Origin: Actinoplanes liguriensis
GTDB taxonomy: Bacteria > Actinomycetota > Actinomycetes > Mycobacteriales > Micromonosporaceae
Assembly (NCBI GenBank): GCA_000715855.1
Contig: KL571379.1
Span: forward strand, 42,317 to 48,656
Direction of reading: 5' to 3'
DNA length: 6,340 bases
The translations under genes were made by a program, and so were the position numbers. Below the pieces are notes generated by a model. That model saw only the letters and a program-made list of their open reading frames with translations, did not search any database and was not told where the DNA came from. Shown here in pieces: positions 1 through 6,152 of the stretch. The stretch's first letter is position 1. Each line of letters begins with the position of its first letter.

Positions 1-2034
1 GACGGCAACACCGTCGTCGAGCCGGACGAACCCGAGGACCGGCTGGTTCAGCCCGAAGTCCTTGATCGCCGCGTTCGGCAGGATCACGCTGCCGGGCAGT
101 GAGTCCTTCGCGAAGATCTGGCCCACGGTGTACGTGTGCGGGTCGCCCCGGGCGCCCTGGATCGTCACGGACTGGCCCGTCTGCCAGTGCCGCTCGTCGG
201 CTTCGGACTGGTCGATCGCGATCTGGCTGTCGGTCAGCGGCGCCGCGGTCGACCCGAACGCCTCGGCGAGCACACTCAGGTCCTTGGCCGCGGTCACGTA
301 CTCCGGCTTGCCGTCGATGAGGACCTGGTCGTTCCACATTCCGGACGCGGCCCGCACGCCCGGCAGCCCGGCCGTCTTGTCGATCACCGCCGGGTCGAAG
401 GTCGGCGGTCGCGACCCGGTCTGGTCCCCACTGATCATGATCTGGGCCTTGACGGTCTCCGCGACCTGCGCCTTGAGGCTGCTCTTGGCCGAGTCCATGA
501 TCACGGTGACGCCGGTGACCAGGGCGATGCCGACCATCAGCGCGGCCGCGGTGATCGCCGTCCGGCGCGGGTTGCGGCCCGAGTTGAGCCGGCCCAGCCG
601 GCCCGGCAGCGACCAGGAGAAGAGCCGCCCGAGCATGCTGATCACCGGCTTGCTGATCAGCGGCGTGAGCAGGGCGACGCCGATGAACGCGACCAGCACG
701 CCGCCGAGGATCAGCCACAGCGTCGCCTTGCCGCTCAGCGAGGCGAACAGGCCGGTGCCGAGCATCGCCGCGCCGGCCGACAGGACCGCGCCGCCGAACA
801 CGCTGATCTTGGTGAGCGGCCGGTCCGGGATGCTGACCTCCTGCATCGCGGCGACCGGGGCGATCCGGGAGGCGCGCAGCGCGGGCAGCACCGCGGCCAC
901 CACGGTGACCACCAGACCAACCACGAACGCGCTGATCACCGCGGAGAGCGGGACCCCGATCGAGGCGAGCGTCAGGTCGGCGAACGAGCCGAACAGGGCG
1001 GCCAGGCCGGCGCCGGCCCCGACGCCCGCGGCCAGGCCGAGCACCGCCGCGATCAGGCCGATCATCACGGCCTCGACCAGCACCGAGCCGATCACCTGAC
1101 GGCGGCTGGCGCCCATCGCGCGCAGCAGCGCCAGCTCCTTGGTCCGCTGGGCCACGATGATCGAGAACGTGTTCAGGATCAGGAAGATGCCGACGAACAG
1201 CGCCACCCCGGCGAAGCCGAGCAGGATCTGGTTGAAGAACGCCAGCCCCTCCTGGATGCTGCCGGCGCTCTCCTCCGCCAGTTGCTCACCGGTCTTGACC
1301 TCGTAGTCCGCCCCCATCGCGGCGGCGACCCGGTCACGTAGCTCGGCCGGGGTCACCCCGTCGGCGGCCGCGACGGTCACCGACGAGAACGAATCGGCCT
1401 TGCCCAGTATCAGCTTCTGCGCGACCGGGGTGGTGAAGGCGACCTCCTGGACGCCGCCGATGCTGTCCCGGCCACCGGTGTAACCCCAGATGCCGACGAG
1501 CGTGAACTGCTGCTTCGGCTCCAGGGTGAGCACGCCCACCCGATCGCCGAGCTTGAGGCCGGCCAGCTCGGCGGTGTTCGCGTTGACCGCGATCTCATCG
1601 GCCGCCGTGGGACCCCGGCCGGAGCGCAGCTCCATCAGGCTGTCCGTGCCGGTCCAGTTCTCGCCGAGCCGCGGGGCGCCCTGCGAGGTGAGGACCTTGC
1701 CGTCGCTGCCGATCACCCGGGCGCCGTCCGCGTCGATGCGGCCGGTTGCCGCACGTACGCCGGAAATTGTCTTGATCTTCTCGACGGCCGAGGCGGGAAG
1801 CGGCGTGGCCACCTCCTCGCCGTCCATCTCGGACACCTCGATCTTCGGCTTGGCGCTGACCGAGACGTCGGTGGCGCTGAAAGCGTCGGCGAAGATCGAG
1901 TCGAAGGTGCGGTTGAGCGTGTCGGTGACCACGAACGACCCGGACACGAACATCACGCCCAGCACCACCGCCAGCCCGGAGAGGACCAGCCGGAGCTTGC
2001 GGGCGAGCAGGCTCTTCAGCGTGGCACGCAGCAT
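1..2034 (-). CDS. ABC transporter permease, two-module FtsX/MacB-like, C-terminus cut by the window edge
   Basis: The minus-strand frame stays open for 678 codons from ATG at 2034 to base 1, so the C-terminus is missing. The architecture is doubled. An N-terminal membrane anchor (about 15-36) is followed by an extracytoplasmic MacB-type core domain (about 37-258), then three membrane segments (about 268-294, 315-345, 365-386). The motif RTKELALLRAMGASRRQV at 297-314 is typical of the FtsX cytoplasmic loop. Two more hydrophobic segments (about 411-430, 438-460) lead to a second anchor (about 492-513) and a second extracytoplasmic domain. Full-length relatives of this layout run to roughly 840 residues, so perhaps 150-170 residues containing the last FtsX domain lie outside. 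The start overlaps the ATPase stop as TGATG, indicating translational coupling. These permeases work by mechanotransmission, exporting or extracting peptides or lipids. The substrate cannot be read from the sequence, and no MacA-like partner is visible. Confidence 0.93.
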   Translation of the reverse strand, partial: MLRATLKSLLARKLRLVLSGLAVVLGVMFVSGSFVVTDTLNRTFDSIFADAFSATDVSVSAKPKIEVSEMDGEEVATPLPASAVEKIKTISGVRAATGRIDADGARVIGSDGKVLTSQGAPRLGENWTGTDSLMELRSGRGPTAADEIAVNANTAELAGLKLGDRVGVLTLEPKQQFTLVGIWGYTGGRDSIGGVQEVAFTTPVAQKLILGKADSFSSVTVAAADGVTPAELRDRVAAAMGADYEVKTGEQLAEESAGSIQEGLAFFNQILLGFAGVALFVGIFLILNTFSIIVAQRTKELALLRAMGASRRQVIGSVLVEAVMIGLIAAVLGLAAGVGAGAGLAALFGSFADLTLASIGVPLSAVISAFVVGLVVTVVAAVLPALRASRIAPVAAMQEVSIPDRPLTKISVFGGAVLSAGAAMLGTGLFASLSGKATLWLILGGVLVAFIGVALLTPLISKPVISMLGRLFSWSLPGRLGRLNSGRNPRRTAITAAALMVGIALVTGVTVIMDSAKSSLKAQVAETVKAQIMISGDQTGSRPPTFDPAVIDKTAGLPGVRAASGMWNDQVLIDGKPEYVTAAKDLSVLAEAFGSTAAPLTDSQIAIDQSEADERHWQTGQSVTIQGARGDPHTYTVGQIFAKDSLPGSVILPNAAIKDFGLNQPVLGFVRLDDGVAV

Positions 2035-2801
2035 CAGAGCATCACCGGGTCGCCGTGCTTGTCCAGGCGCTTCATGGTGTCCAGGACGGTTTCCGCGGTC
2101 GGGTTGTGCAGCTCGTCGACGATGCTGCCGTCGGCGAGGAAGACCACCCGGTCGGCGTAGCTCGCGGCGACCGGGTCGTGGGTGACCATGACGATGGTCT
2201 GGCCGTGCTCGCGCACCGACGAGCGCAGGAAGCCCAGCACCTCGGCGCCGGAACGCGAGTCCAGGTTGCCGGTCGGCTCGTCCGCGAAGATGACGTCGGG
2301 GCGGCCCACCAGCGCCCGCGCACACGCCACCCGCTGCTGCTGACCACCGGAGAGCTGGCTCGGCCGGTGCGTGAGCCGGTCCCGCAGGCCGACCGTGTCG
2401 ATCACGATGTCCCACCACTGCGGATCGGGCTTGCGGCCGGCGATGTCCAGCGGCAGCCGGATGTTCTCCGCGGCGCTCAGCGTCGGCAGCAGGTTGAACT
2501 GCTGGAAGATGAAGCCGATCCGGTCCCGCCGCAGTTTGGTCAGCGCCTTGTCGCCCAGCTTGCTGATCTCCGTGCCGCCGATGTGCGCGGTGCCCTTGTC
2601 GACCGTGTCCAGCCCGGCCAGGCAGTGCATGAGCGTGGACTTCCCGCTGCCGGACGGACCCATGATCGCCGTGAAGCGGCCCCGCCCGAACTCGGCGGTC
2701 ACCCCGGCCAGCGCGGTCACCCGGGCCTCGCCGGTGCCGTAGACCTTCCAGATCTCGTCCGCGCGCGCCGCTACCGGCCCGCCGGCATTCGTCGCAGTCA
2801 C
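2034..2801 (-). CDS. ABC transporter ATP-binding protein (MacB/LolD type)
   Basis: This 255-residue cytoplasmic nucleotide-binding subunit powers the downstream permease. All core motifs are present: Walker A GPSGSGKST at 48-56, Q-loop Q100 in FIFQQFNLLPTLSAAEN, signature LSGGQQQR at 150-157, Walker B IFADEP with catalytic E175, D-loop NLDSRSG at 179-185 and H-loop H208 in VTHD. The FQQFNLLP and DEPTGNLDS wording is characteristic of the LolD/MacB/FtsE branch. I place the start at the GTG at 2801, which has GGGGGAG seven bases upstream of it, giving MTATNAGG. The frame stays open to an ATG at 2936, but that would add 45 residues not typical of the family and lacks comparable support. The stop shares its final A with the permease ATG. 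A palindrome 146 bp upstream of the start is a possible operator. Confidence 0.96.
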   Translation of the reverse strand: MTATNAGGPVAARADEIWKVYGTGEARVTALAGVTAEFGRGRFTAIMGPSGSGKSTLMHCLAGLDTVDKGTAHIGGTEISKLGDKALTKLRRDRIGFIFQQFNLLPTLSAAENIRLPLDIAGRKPDPQWWDIVIDTVGLRDRLTHRPSQLSGGQQQRVACARALVGRPDVIFADEPTGNLDSRSGAEVLGFLRSSVREHGQTIVMVTHDPVAASYADRVVFLADGSIVDELHNPTAETVLDTMKRLDKHGDPVML

Positions 2802-2808
2802 CGTTCGT

Positions 2809-2815
2809 CTCCCCC
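2809..2815 (-). promoter_or_regulatory. Ribosome binding site deciding the ATPase GTG start
   Basis: The minus strand reads GGGGGAG, then ACGAACG, then GTG. The seven-base spacing after the GGAG core is ideal and supports a start at 2801 over the upstream ATG at 2936. Confidence 0.8.
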
Positions 2816-2946
2816 TGAAGATGGTCCGCCAGGGCACGATGCTCCGGGCGGGCCAGCTCAGTGTCTCGGCGGAAACGGCCGCCGGCGTCCACCGGGCGGC
2901 GTATGCCGACGCTGAGATCTCGCTGGGGGAGGCCACTTAGGCATCA

Positions 2947-2962
2947 TCAGGGTTGCCCCTGA
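2947..2962. promoter_or_regulatory. Candidate operator: perfect inverted repeat TCAGGG-TTGC-CCCTGA
   Basis: Six-base arms match perfectly around a four-base spacer. The site lies between the divergent ABC operon (146 bp from its GTG) and the lipoprotein gene (70 bp from its ATG). Short arms with a small spacer suit a dimeric regulator, for example a NarL/LuxR-type response regulator, which often controls actinobacterial ABC exporters; that assignment is an inference. The remainder of the 231 bp gap (2802-3032) shows no convincing -35/-10 pair on either strand. TACCGT at 2998-3003 fits a loose TAnnnT -10 for the rightward gene but has no good -35. Confidence 0.45.
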
Positions 2963-3020
2963 GTGGTAACGGGAATCGATGACTCGCCCCCTCGGTCTAC
3001 CGTGGAACTCCCGGCCCCTC

Positions 3021-3026
3021 AGGAGG
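3021..3026 (+). promoter_or_regulatory. Ribosome binding site deciding the lipoprotein start
   Basis: AGGAGG lies six bases before ATG 3033. An in-frame ATG at 2979 would add 18 residues ahead of the signal peptide and has no comparable site, so 3033 is the start. Confidence 0.88.
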
Positions 3027-3032
3027 ACCGTC

Positions 3033-3728
3033 ATGCGTGCTCGACTCGCCGCTTTCCTGACCTTCCTGCTGCTCGCCGGTTGCGGCGCGCTGCCCGCCGA
3101 GACGCCGCTGGAGCCGACCGCCACTCCGCGGGCCACCACCTCGCAGGATCCGGACGGCACCGACACCCCGGAGGAGTTCGCCCGCGACATCAAATCCGCC
3201 CAGCAGGTCGCCGAGGAGTACTGGGCGCAGGTCTTCGAGCAGCAGGGCCAGCGGTTCCAGCCGGTGCGCGAGGTGTTCCCGTACGAGCGGGAGGGCGAGG
3301 TGAGCTGCGGGCGGGACCCGCTGCCCCGGAACAACGCCGCCTACTGCTCGGCGGGGGACTTCATCGCGTACGACGTGAATTGGGCCTTCGGTGTCTTCCG
3401 CCAGATCGGCGATGCCTTCATCTACTACCTGCTCGGCCACGAATACGCCCACGGCATCCAGCAGCGGCTCGGCATCCAGAAGGAGTTCACCATCCAGCAG
3501 GAACTGCAGGCCGACTGCATGGCCGGCGCGTTCATCGGCGACTCGGCGCGCGGCCGGGCGCTCACCCTGGACTCCGGTGACACCGACGAGCTGGCCAGTG
3601 GGCTGGAGTCGGTCGGCGACGACCCCGGTCAGCCCTGGTTCGCCGAGGGCTCGCACGGCACCGCCGACCAGCGGATCAACGCGTTCGCCAACGGATACCA
3701 GGACTCGCTGAAGGTCTGTGACCTCTGA
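3033..3728 (+). CDS. Secreted lipoprotein, putative neutral zinc metallopeptidase (PF04228/YpfJ-like)
   Basis: This 231-residue protein begins with a short lipoprotein signal: MRAR, a hydrophobic stretch at 5-15, and lipobox L14-A15-G16-C17. Cleavage before C17 would leave a lipidated protein on the outer face of the membrane. A Thr/Pro-rich linker (about 20-48) leads to the catalytic domain. The zinc motif is H136-E137-Y-A-H140 in GHEYAHGIQQRLG, followed by QQELQADCMAG at 155-165. E157 (or D161) is the likely third ligand, matching the HExxH plus ELQADC pattern of the family. Cysteines at 92, 105, 162 and 229 could form disulfides outside the cell. The C-terminal HGTADQRINAFANGY (208-222) also resembles the family's conserved end. 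Substrate is unknown. It is divergent from the ABC operon and 72 bp upstream of the HAD gene, so co-transcription with the latter is possible. Confidence 0.88.
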   Translation: MRARLAAFLTFLLLAGCGALPAETPLEPTATPRATTSQDPDGTDTPEEFARDIKSAQQVAEEYWAQVFEQQGQRFQPVREVFPYEREGEVSCGRDPLPRNNAAYCSAGDFIAYDVNWAFGVFRQIGDAFIYYLLGHEYAHGIQQRLGIQKEFTIQQELQADCMAGAFIGDSARGRALTLDSGDTDELASGLESVGDDPGQPWFAEGSHGTADQRINAFANGYQDSLKVCDL

Positions 3729-3788
3729 GACAAAGGTTCGGCGTTCGTTTCCCGGGCCCAGCAGAATGGGGCTTTCGGCAGGCGACCC

Positions 3789-3794
3789 GGGGAG
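3789..3794 (+). promoter_or_regulatory. Shine-Dalgarno supporting a CTG start at 3801
   Basis: GGGGAG is followed by ATTCAG and then CTG. The six-base spacing is ideal for CTG 3801, whereas the next in-frame start codon, GTG 3825, has no purine-rich site in front of it. The element could pair with 3748-3756 (CCCGGG with CCCGGG, extended by T-A and G-U pairs), which would bury it in a stem. Confidence 0.6.
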
Positions 3795-3800
3795 ATTCAG

Positions 3801-4460
3801 CTGAGCGCGACACGACCGTCCGCGGTGCTCTTCGACATGGACGGCACGCTGGTGGACAGCGAGAAGTTGTGGGGCGTCGCACTGGAGGATCTCGCGGTCC
3901 GGGCCGGCGGCCGGCTGTCGGCCGAGGCGCGGCTGGCCATGGTCGGCACGAGCATGCCGGTGAGCATGGCGATCTTCCGGGACGACATGGGCCAGCCGGA
4001 TCGTCCCCCGGCTCCGGACGTCGCCTGGCTGACCGAGCGGGTCGCCGAGCTGTTCGCCGACGGGCTCGCGTGGCGCCCCGGCGCTCAGGAACTGCTGCTG
4101 GCGGTGCGCGAGGCCGGGCTGCCCACGGCGCTGGTCACCTCGACCGCGCGGCGGCTGGCCGAGGTGGCGCTGAAAACCCTGGGCGCGGAGAATTTCGACG
4201 TGCTCGTCTGCGGTGACGAGGTGCAGCGGCCGAAACCCGATCCGGAGCCCTACCTGACCGCGGCCGGGCTGCTCGGGGTTCCGATCGGTGAGTGCGTGGC
4301 GATCGAGGACTCCCCGAGCGGGGTGGCCAGCGCGGTCGCCGCCGGGGCACGGGTGATCGCGGTGCCGTCCGACGTCGAGCTGCCCTCGCACGACGGGATC
4401 CTGGTCCGGGCCTCGCTGGTCGGCATCGACGTGCCCTTTCTCGCGGCGATCTCAATCTGA
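3801..4460 (+). CDS. HAD-superfamily phosphatase (beta-phosphoglucomutase-like subfamily), likely CTG start
   Basis: The 219-residue cytoplasmic hydrolase has all four HAD motifs. Motif I is LFDMDGTLVDS, with nucleophile D12 and acid/base D14. Motif II is in ALVTSTARR (T113/S114). Motif III is K145 in RPKPDPEPY. Motif IV is E169-D170 in AIEDSPSG, which binds Mg2+. A helical cap lies between about residues 20 and 90, the C1 position used by phosphoglucomutase-like and phosphoglycolate-type enzymes. It probably removes phosphate from a small metabolite; the specificity cannot be read. Starting at GTG 3825 would begin the protein right at the first core strand (VLFDMDG) with no leader. Starting at CTG 3801 adds MSATRPSA, a normal-looking N-terminus, and uses the only good ribosome binding site. 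It follows the lipoprotein gene by 72 bp and is convergent with the DUF4097 gene. Confidence 0.92.
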   Translation: MSATRPSAVLFDMDGTLVDSEKLWGVALEDLAVRAGGRLSAEARLAMVGTSMPVSMAIFRDDMGQPDRPPAPDVAWLTERVAELFADGLAWRPGAQELLLAVREAGLPTALVTSTARRLAEVALKTLGAENFDVLVCGDEVQRPKPDPEPYLTAAGLLGVPIGECVAIEDSPSGVASAVAAGARVIAVPSDVELPSHDGILVRASLVGIDVPFLAAISI

Positions 4461-4506
4461 AAAAGCCTTTCGCCGTACGTCGTTGGCACGCGCTCGCGGA
4501 CGGTTG

Positions 4507-4629
4507 GGCTCACGGCGATTCGGGTTCTGGACGGCTGGCTCACGGCGGCTCGGGTTGCGGGCGGGGTGGCTCACGGGGGCTCTGGCTCCGGCCGACGGGG
4601 ATCACGGCGGTTCGGGCTCCGGGCGGCGC
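4507..4629. repeat. Four degenerate tandem repeats of 30-31 bp in the convergent intergenic region
   Basis: Copies start at 4507, 4537, 4568 and 4599, giving spacings of 30, 31 and 31 bp. The shared core is GGCTCACGGCGGYTCGGG followed by YTSYGG; copy 4 has GGATCAC. The non-triplet period moves successive copies through different reading frames, so this is not a coding repeat. A weak fifth copy may precede it near 4485. The 239 bp between the HAD stop and the DUF4097 stop otherwise holds only a 9-bp direct repeat GGCGGGCCA (4652-4660 and 4676-4684). I found no classical terminator with a T tract. Confidence 0.75.
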
Positions 4630-4699
4630 GGGCCGCGGAGCGGGAGAAGCGGGCGGGCCAGGACCGGCAGGAAACGGCGGGCCACCGTGATGCCGGACA

Positions 4700-5554
4700 T
4701 CAGGCGGCGTCCGAGGCGGTCATGTTCCCCGCGCCCGGAAGGACGGCTGCCGGCGGCTGAGGATCGGCGGCCCGATGAATGCGGATGGTCCCGCTGGCGG
4801 TCCGGACCCGGATCTCCAGGGCGGTGCCGGCCGGGTCGCTCTCGCCGTGCGACGCCAGGTCGGTGATGCTGTGGCCGCCGGCGGTGTTCAGGTCCAGCCA
4901 GACGCTGGTGCCGGGGGCGACGCCGACGGTGACGTCACCCGACGCCGTACGGACCCGGGCCCGGCCCGTCGTCAGCGAACCGACCGTGATGTGACCGCTG
5001 GCGCTGCCCGCATCCAGCGAACCGCCACCCGACCCGATCCGGATGTCACCGCTCGCCGTGCCGGCGGTGACGTCACCCGCGACGTCACCGGTGCGGATCT
5101 TGCCGGAGGCGCTCTTAAGATACGCCGACCCGCCCACGCGGCCGACCGAGAGGTCCCCGCTGGCCGACTTCAGATGCAGGTCGCCGAGCAGATCACCGAC
5201 GTGAGCGGCGGCCGAGGCGATCTTGAGGTGCACGTCGCGGTACAGCCCCGTGGCCCGCACCTCGGCGGCCGCGCTGTCGCCGCTCACCGTGCTGCCCTCG
5301 GGGATCTTGACGGTGATCCGCAACGCCGGGGCACGCCGCAGGCGCCAGCGATCCGGAGTCGGCACGGCCACGATCAAGGTGTCGCCATCCAGAATGACTC
5401 GGGTGTTCTCTGCGGTCTGCCGCGCGGCCGGACTGTCGTCGAGCGGCATGACCTCGACCTGGACGGTCTCGCTGCGGCCGGCGTCGATCTCCACGATGCC
5501 GGCGATGGCGCGCAGCGAGAGGGTGACCGGTTCGGTGCGTTCGAACTCGTACAT
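4700..5554 (-). CDS. DUF4097 family beta-strand repeat protein
   Basis: This 284-residue protein has no signal peptide and no membrane segment, so it is predicted to be cytoplasmic. The N-terminal part (about 1-105) is a beta-rich domain, including RITVKIPEGSTV at 79-90, a phrase typical of DUF4097 proteins. From about 108 to 210 it carries a repeat with strict 18-residue spacing: (S/T)ASG motifs at 130, 148, 166 and 184, then 203, with a degenerate IASA at 112 and a last TASG at 252. Such repeats are expected to stack into a beta-solenoid. The C-terminus (about 263-284) is Pro/Ala-rich and probably flexible. The start is ATG 5554, with AGAGGA (5566-5561) six bases upstream; GTG 5557 directly before it is too close to that site. 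It lies 44 bp downstream of the RHH gene and is almost certainly co-transcribed. Biochemical function is unknown. Confidence 0.88.
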   Translation of the reverse strand: MYEFERTEPVTLSLRAIAGIVEIDAGRSETVQVEVMPLDDSPAARQTAENTRVILDGDTLIVAVPTPDRWRLRRAPALRITVKIPEGSTVSGDSAAAEVRATGLYRDVHLKIASAAAHVGDLLGDLHLKSASGDLSVGRVGGSAYLKSASGKIRTGDVAGDVTAGTASGDIRIGSGGGSLDAGSASGHITVGSLTTGRARVRTASGDVTVGVAPGTSVWLDLNTAGGHSITDLASHGESDPAGTALEIRVRTASGTIRIHRAADPQPPAAVLPGAGNMTASDAA

Positions 5555-5598
5555 CACGATTCCTCTGTTCCTCGGTTTTCGGTCTTCGGAGTGGCCGG

Positions 5599-6117
5599 TC
5601 AGGCCTGGAAGTAGCCGGTGACCCGTTTCGCGGACCACACCCCGCCACCCGGCGGCGGAGGAGGCGGCGGCGGGGGCCCGCCGGGCCGGGCGCTGACCGC
5701 GGCGGTGACCGCGCGGACCAGCCAGGCATTCACCGAGATGCCCTCGGCGGCCGCGCTCTGCTCGACGTGCGTCTTCAGCGCCTCCGGCATGCGAAGCGTG
5801 AGTCGTGCCAGGTCACCACCGCCGTCAGCGAGCGGCGGTGGCGGCGGCCCGGGGGCGGCGGGCGGCTCGAACGCGGCCAGCTGCGTGACCACCAGATCCG
5901 CCTCGCGGCCGCGGAGGCGCACCTCGACGGTCGCGTCGTTGAGCCCGGTGGTGATCTCCGCGGCGGCGTCGGAGAGCGCCTCGAGCAGCGCCAGCCGAGC
6001 GGACGGTTCCAATGAGTTGCTCAGCAGCTCCGCGGCCCGGGTGATCTCCGGACCGCCGGGGGCGGCCGCGGCGGCCAGGTCGGCTCGCAGCCCTTCGAGG
6101 TATGGCGTCAGGTCCAT
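5599..6117 (-). CDS. Ribbon-helix-helix (HicB-like/Arc-type) DNA-binding protein with polyproline tract
   Basis: The protein has 172 residues. Residues 1-80 form an Ala/Leu-rich, mostly helical region that ends in VEVRLRGREADLVV. A Pro-rich linker follows (85-95, with PPPPP at 91-95). An RHH domain comes next: beta strand LARLTLRM at 103-110, helix A PEALKTHVEQSAAAEG at 111-126, and helix B ISVNAWLVRAVTAAV at 127-141. The strand side chains (R105, T107, R109) would contact the DNA major groove. It then has nine consecutive prolines (148-156), GGG, and a distinct tail VWSAKRVTGYFQA. It is likely an autoregulatory repressor: two TGACGTCA palindromes lie just upstream of its start. There is no good Shine-Dalgarno before ATG 6117, and a -10-like element six bases upstream suggests a leaderless transcript. 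RHH domains of this type are often called HicB-family antitoxins, but no HicA-like toxin is adjacent. The partner is the DUF4097 gene. Confidence 0.85.
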   Translation of the reverse strand: MDLTPYLEGLRADLAAAAAPGGPEITRAAELLSNSLEPSARLALLEALSDAAAEITTGLNDATVEVRLRGREADLVVTQLAAFEPPAAPGPPPPPLADGGGDLARLTLRMPEALKTHVEQSAAAEGISVNAWLVRAVTAAVSARPGGPPPPPPPPPGGGVWSAKRVTGYFQA

Positions 6118-6123
6118 GCACTC

Positions 6124-6152
6124 ACTATGACGTCATTTGTGACGTCATGCAA
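6124..6152 (-). promoter_or_regulatory. Candidate core promoter of the RHH-DUF4097 operon, leaderless configuration
   Basis: On the minus strand, TTGCAT (6152-6147) is followed by exactly 17 bases and then CATAGT (6129-6124), a 3/6 and a 4/6 match to the housekeeping hexamers. Six bases (GAGTGC) separate the -10 from ATG 6117, so transcription would begin at or next to the A of the start codon. Leaderless mRNAs are common in actinobacteria, and the weak ribosome binding site agrees with this. The hexamer matches are modest; the geometry is the main support. Confidence 0.5.
6128..6147. promoter_or_regulatory. Tandem palindromic operator, two TGACGTCA boxes 12 bp apart
   Basis: Perfect 8-bp palindromes lie at 6128-6135 and 6140-6147, with centres 12 bp apart (about one helical turn). 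The first extends to a 10-bp palindrome ATGACGTCAT (6127-6136). They fill the spacer of the candidate promoter and touch both hexamers. Adjacent short palindromes are the usual operator form for RHH dimers (for example the met boxes of MetJ), so the RHH protein encoded 10 bp away is the natural ligand. A degenerate third box TGACGCCA (7/8) occurs at 6161-6168. Confidence 0.72.

Noticed and set aside
136..1341. A 401-codon plus-strand open frame, and another at 62-1099, antisense to the permease
   Set aside because: The translations are Arg/Asp/His- or Ser/Ala/Thr-rich with no recognisable domain. They are mirror frames of high-GC coding DNA whose minus frame encodes a clear FtsX/MacB permease.
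2802..2936. N-terminal extension of the ATPase to ATG 2936
   Set aside because: The 45 extra residues do not fit the family, while GTG 2801 has a strong ribosome binding site at ideal spacing.
2979..3032. Upstream ATG for the lipoprotein gene
   Set aside because: It would place 18 residues ahead of a complete signal peptide. AGGAGG six bases before ATG 3033 decides the start.
2997..4391. A 464-codon minus-strand open frame across the lipoprotein and HAD genes
   Set aside because: It runs antisense to two genes with intact catalytic motifs and gives a low-complexity Arg/Gly/His-rich product, so it is a shadow frame.
4507..4629. CRISPR array
   Set aside because: The copies are contiguous, degenerate and have no unique spacers; no cas genes are present.
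4483..4866. Plus-strand frames over the tandem repeats (4483-4866, 4566-4760)
   Set aside because: The repeats change frame between copies, the products are Gly/Arg-rich without a domain, and both frames run into the antisense of the DUF4097 gene.
5599..6117. Classical HicAB toxin-antitoxin locus
   Set aside because: Only the RHH half is present. The adjacent gene is a DUF4097 repeat protein, not a small dsRBD-like HicA toxin, and nothing toxin-like is encoded in 6118-6340.
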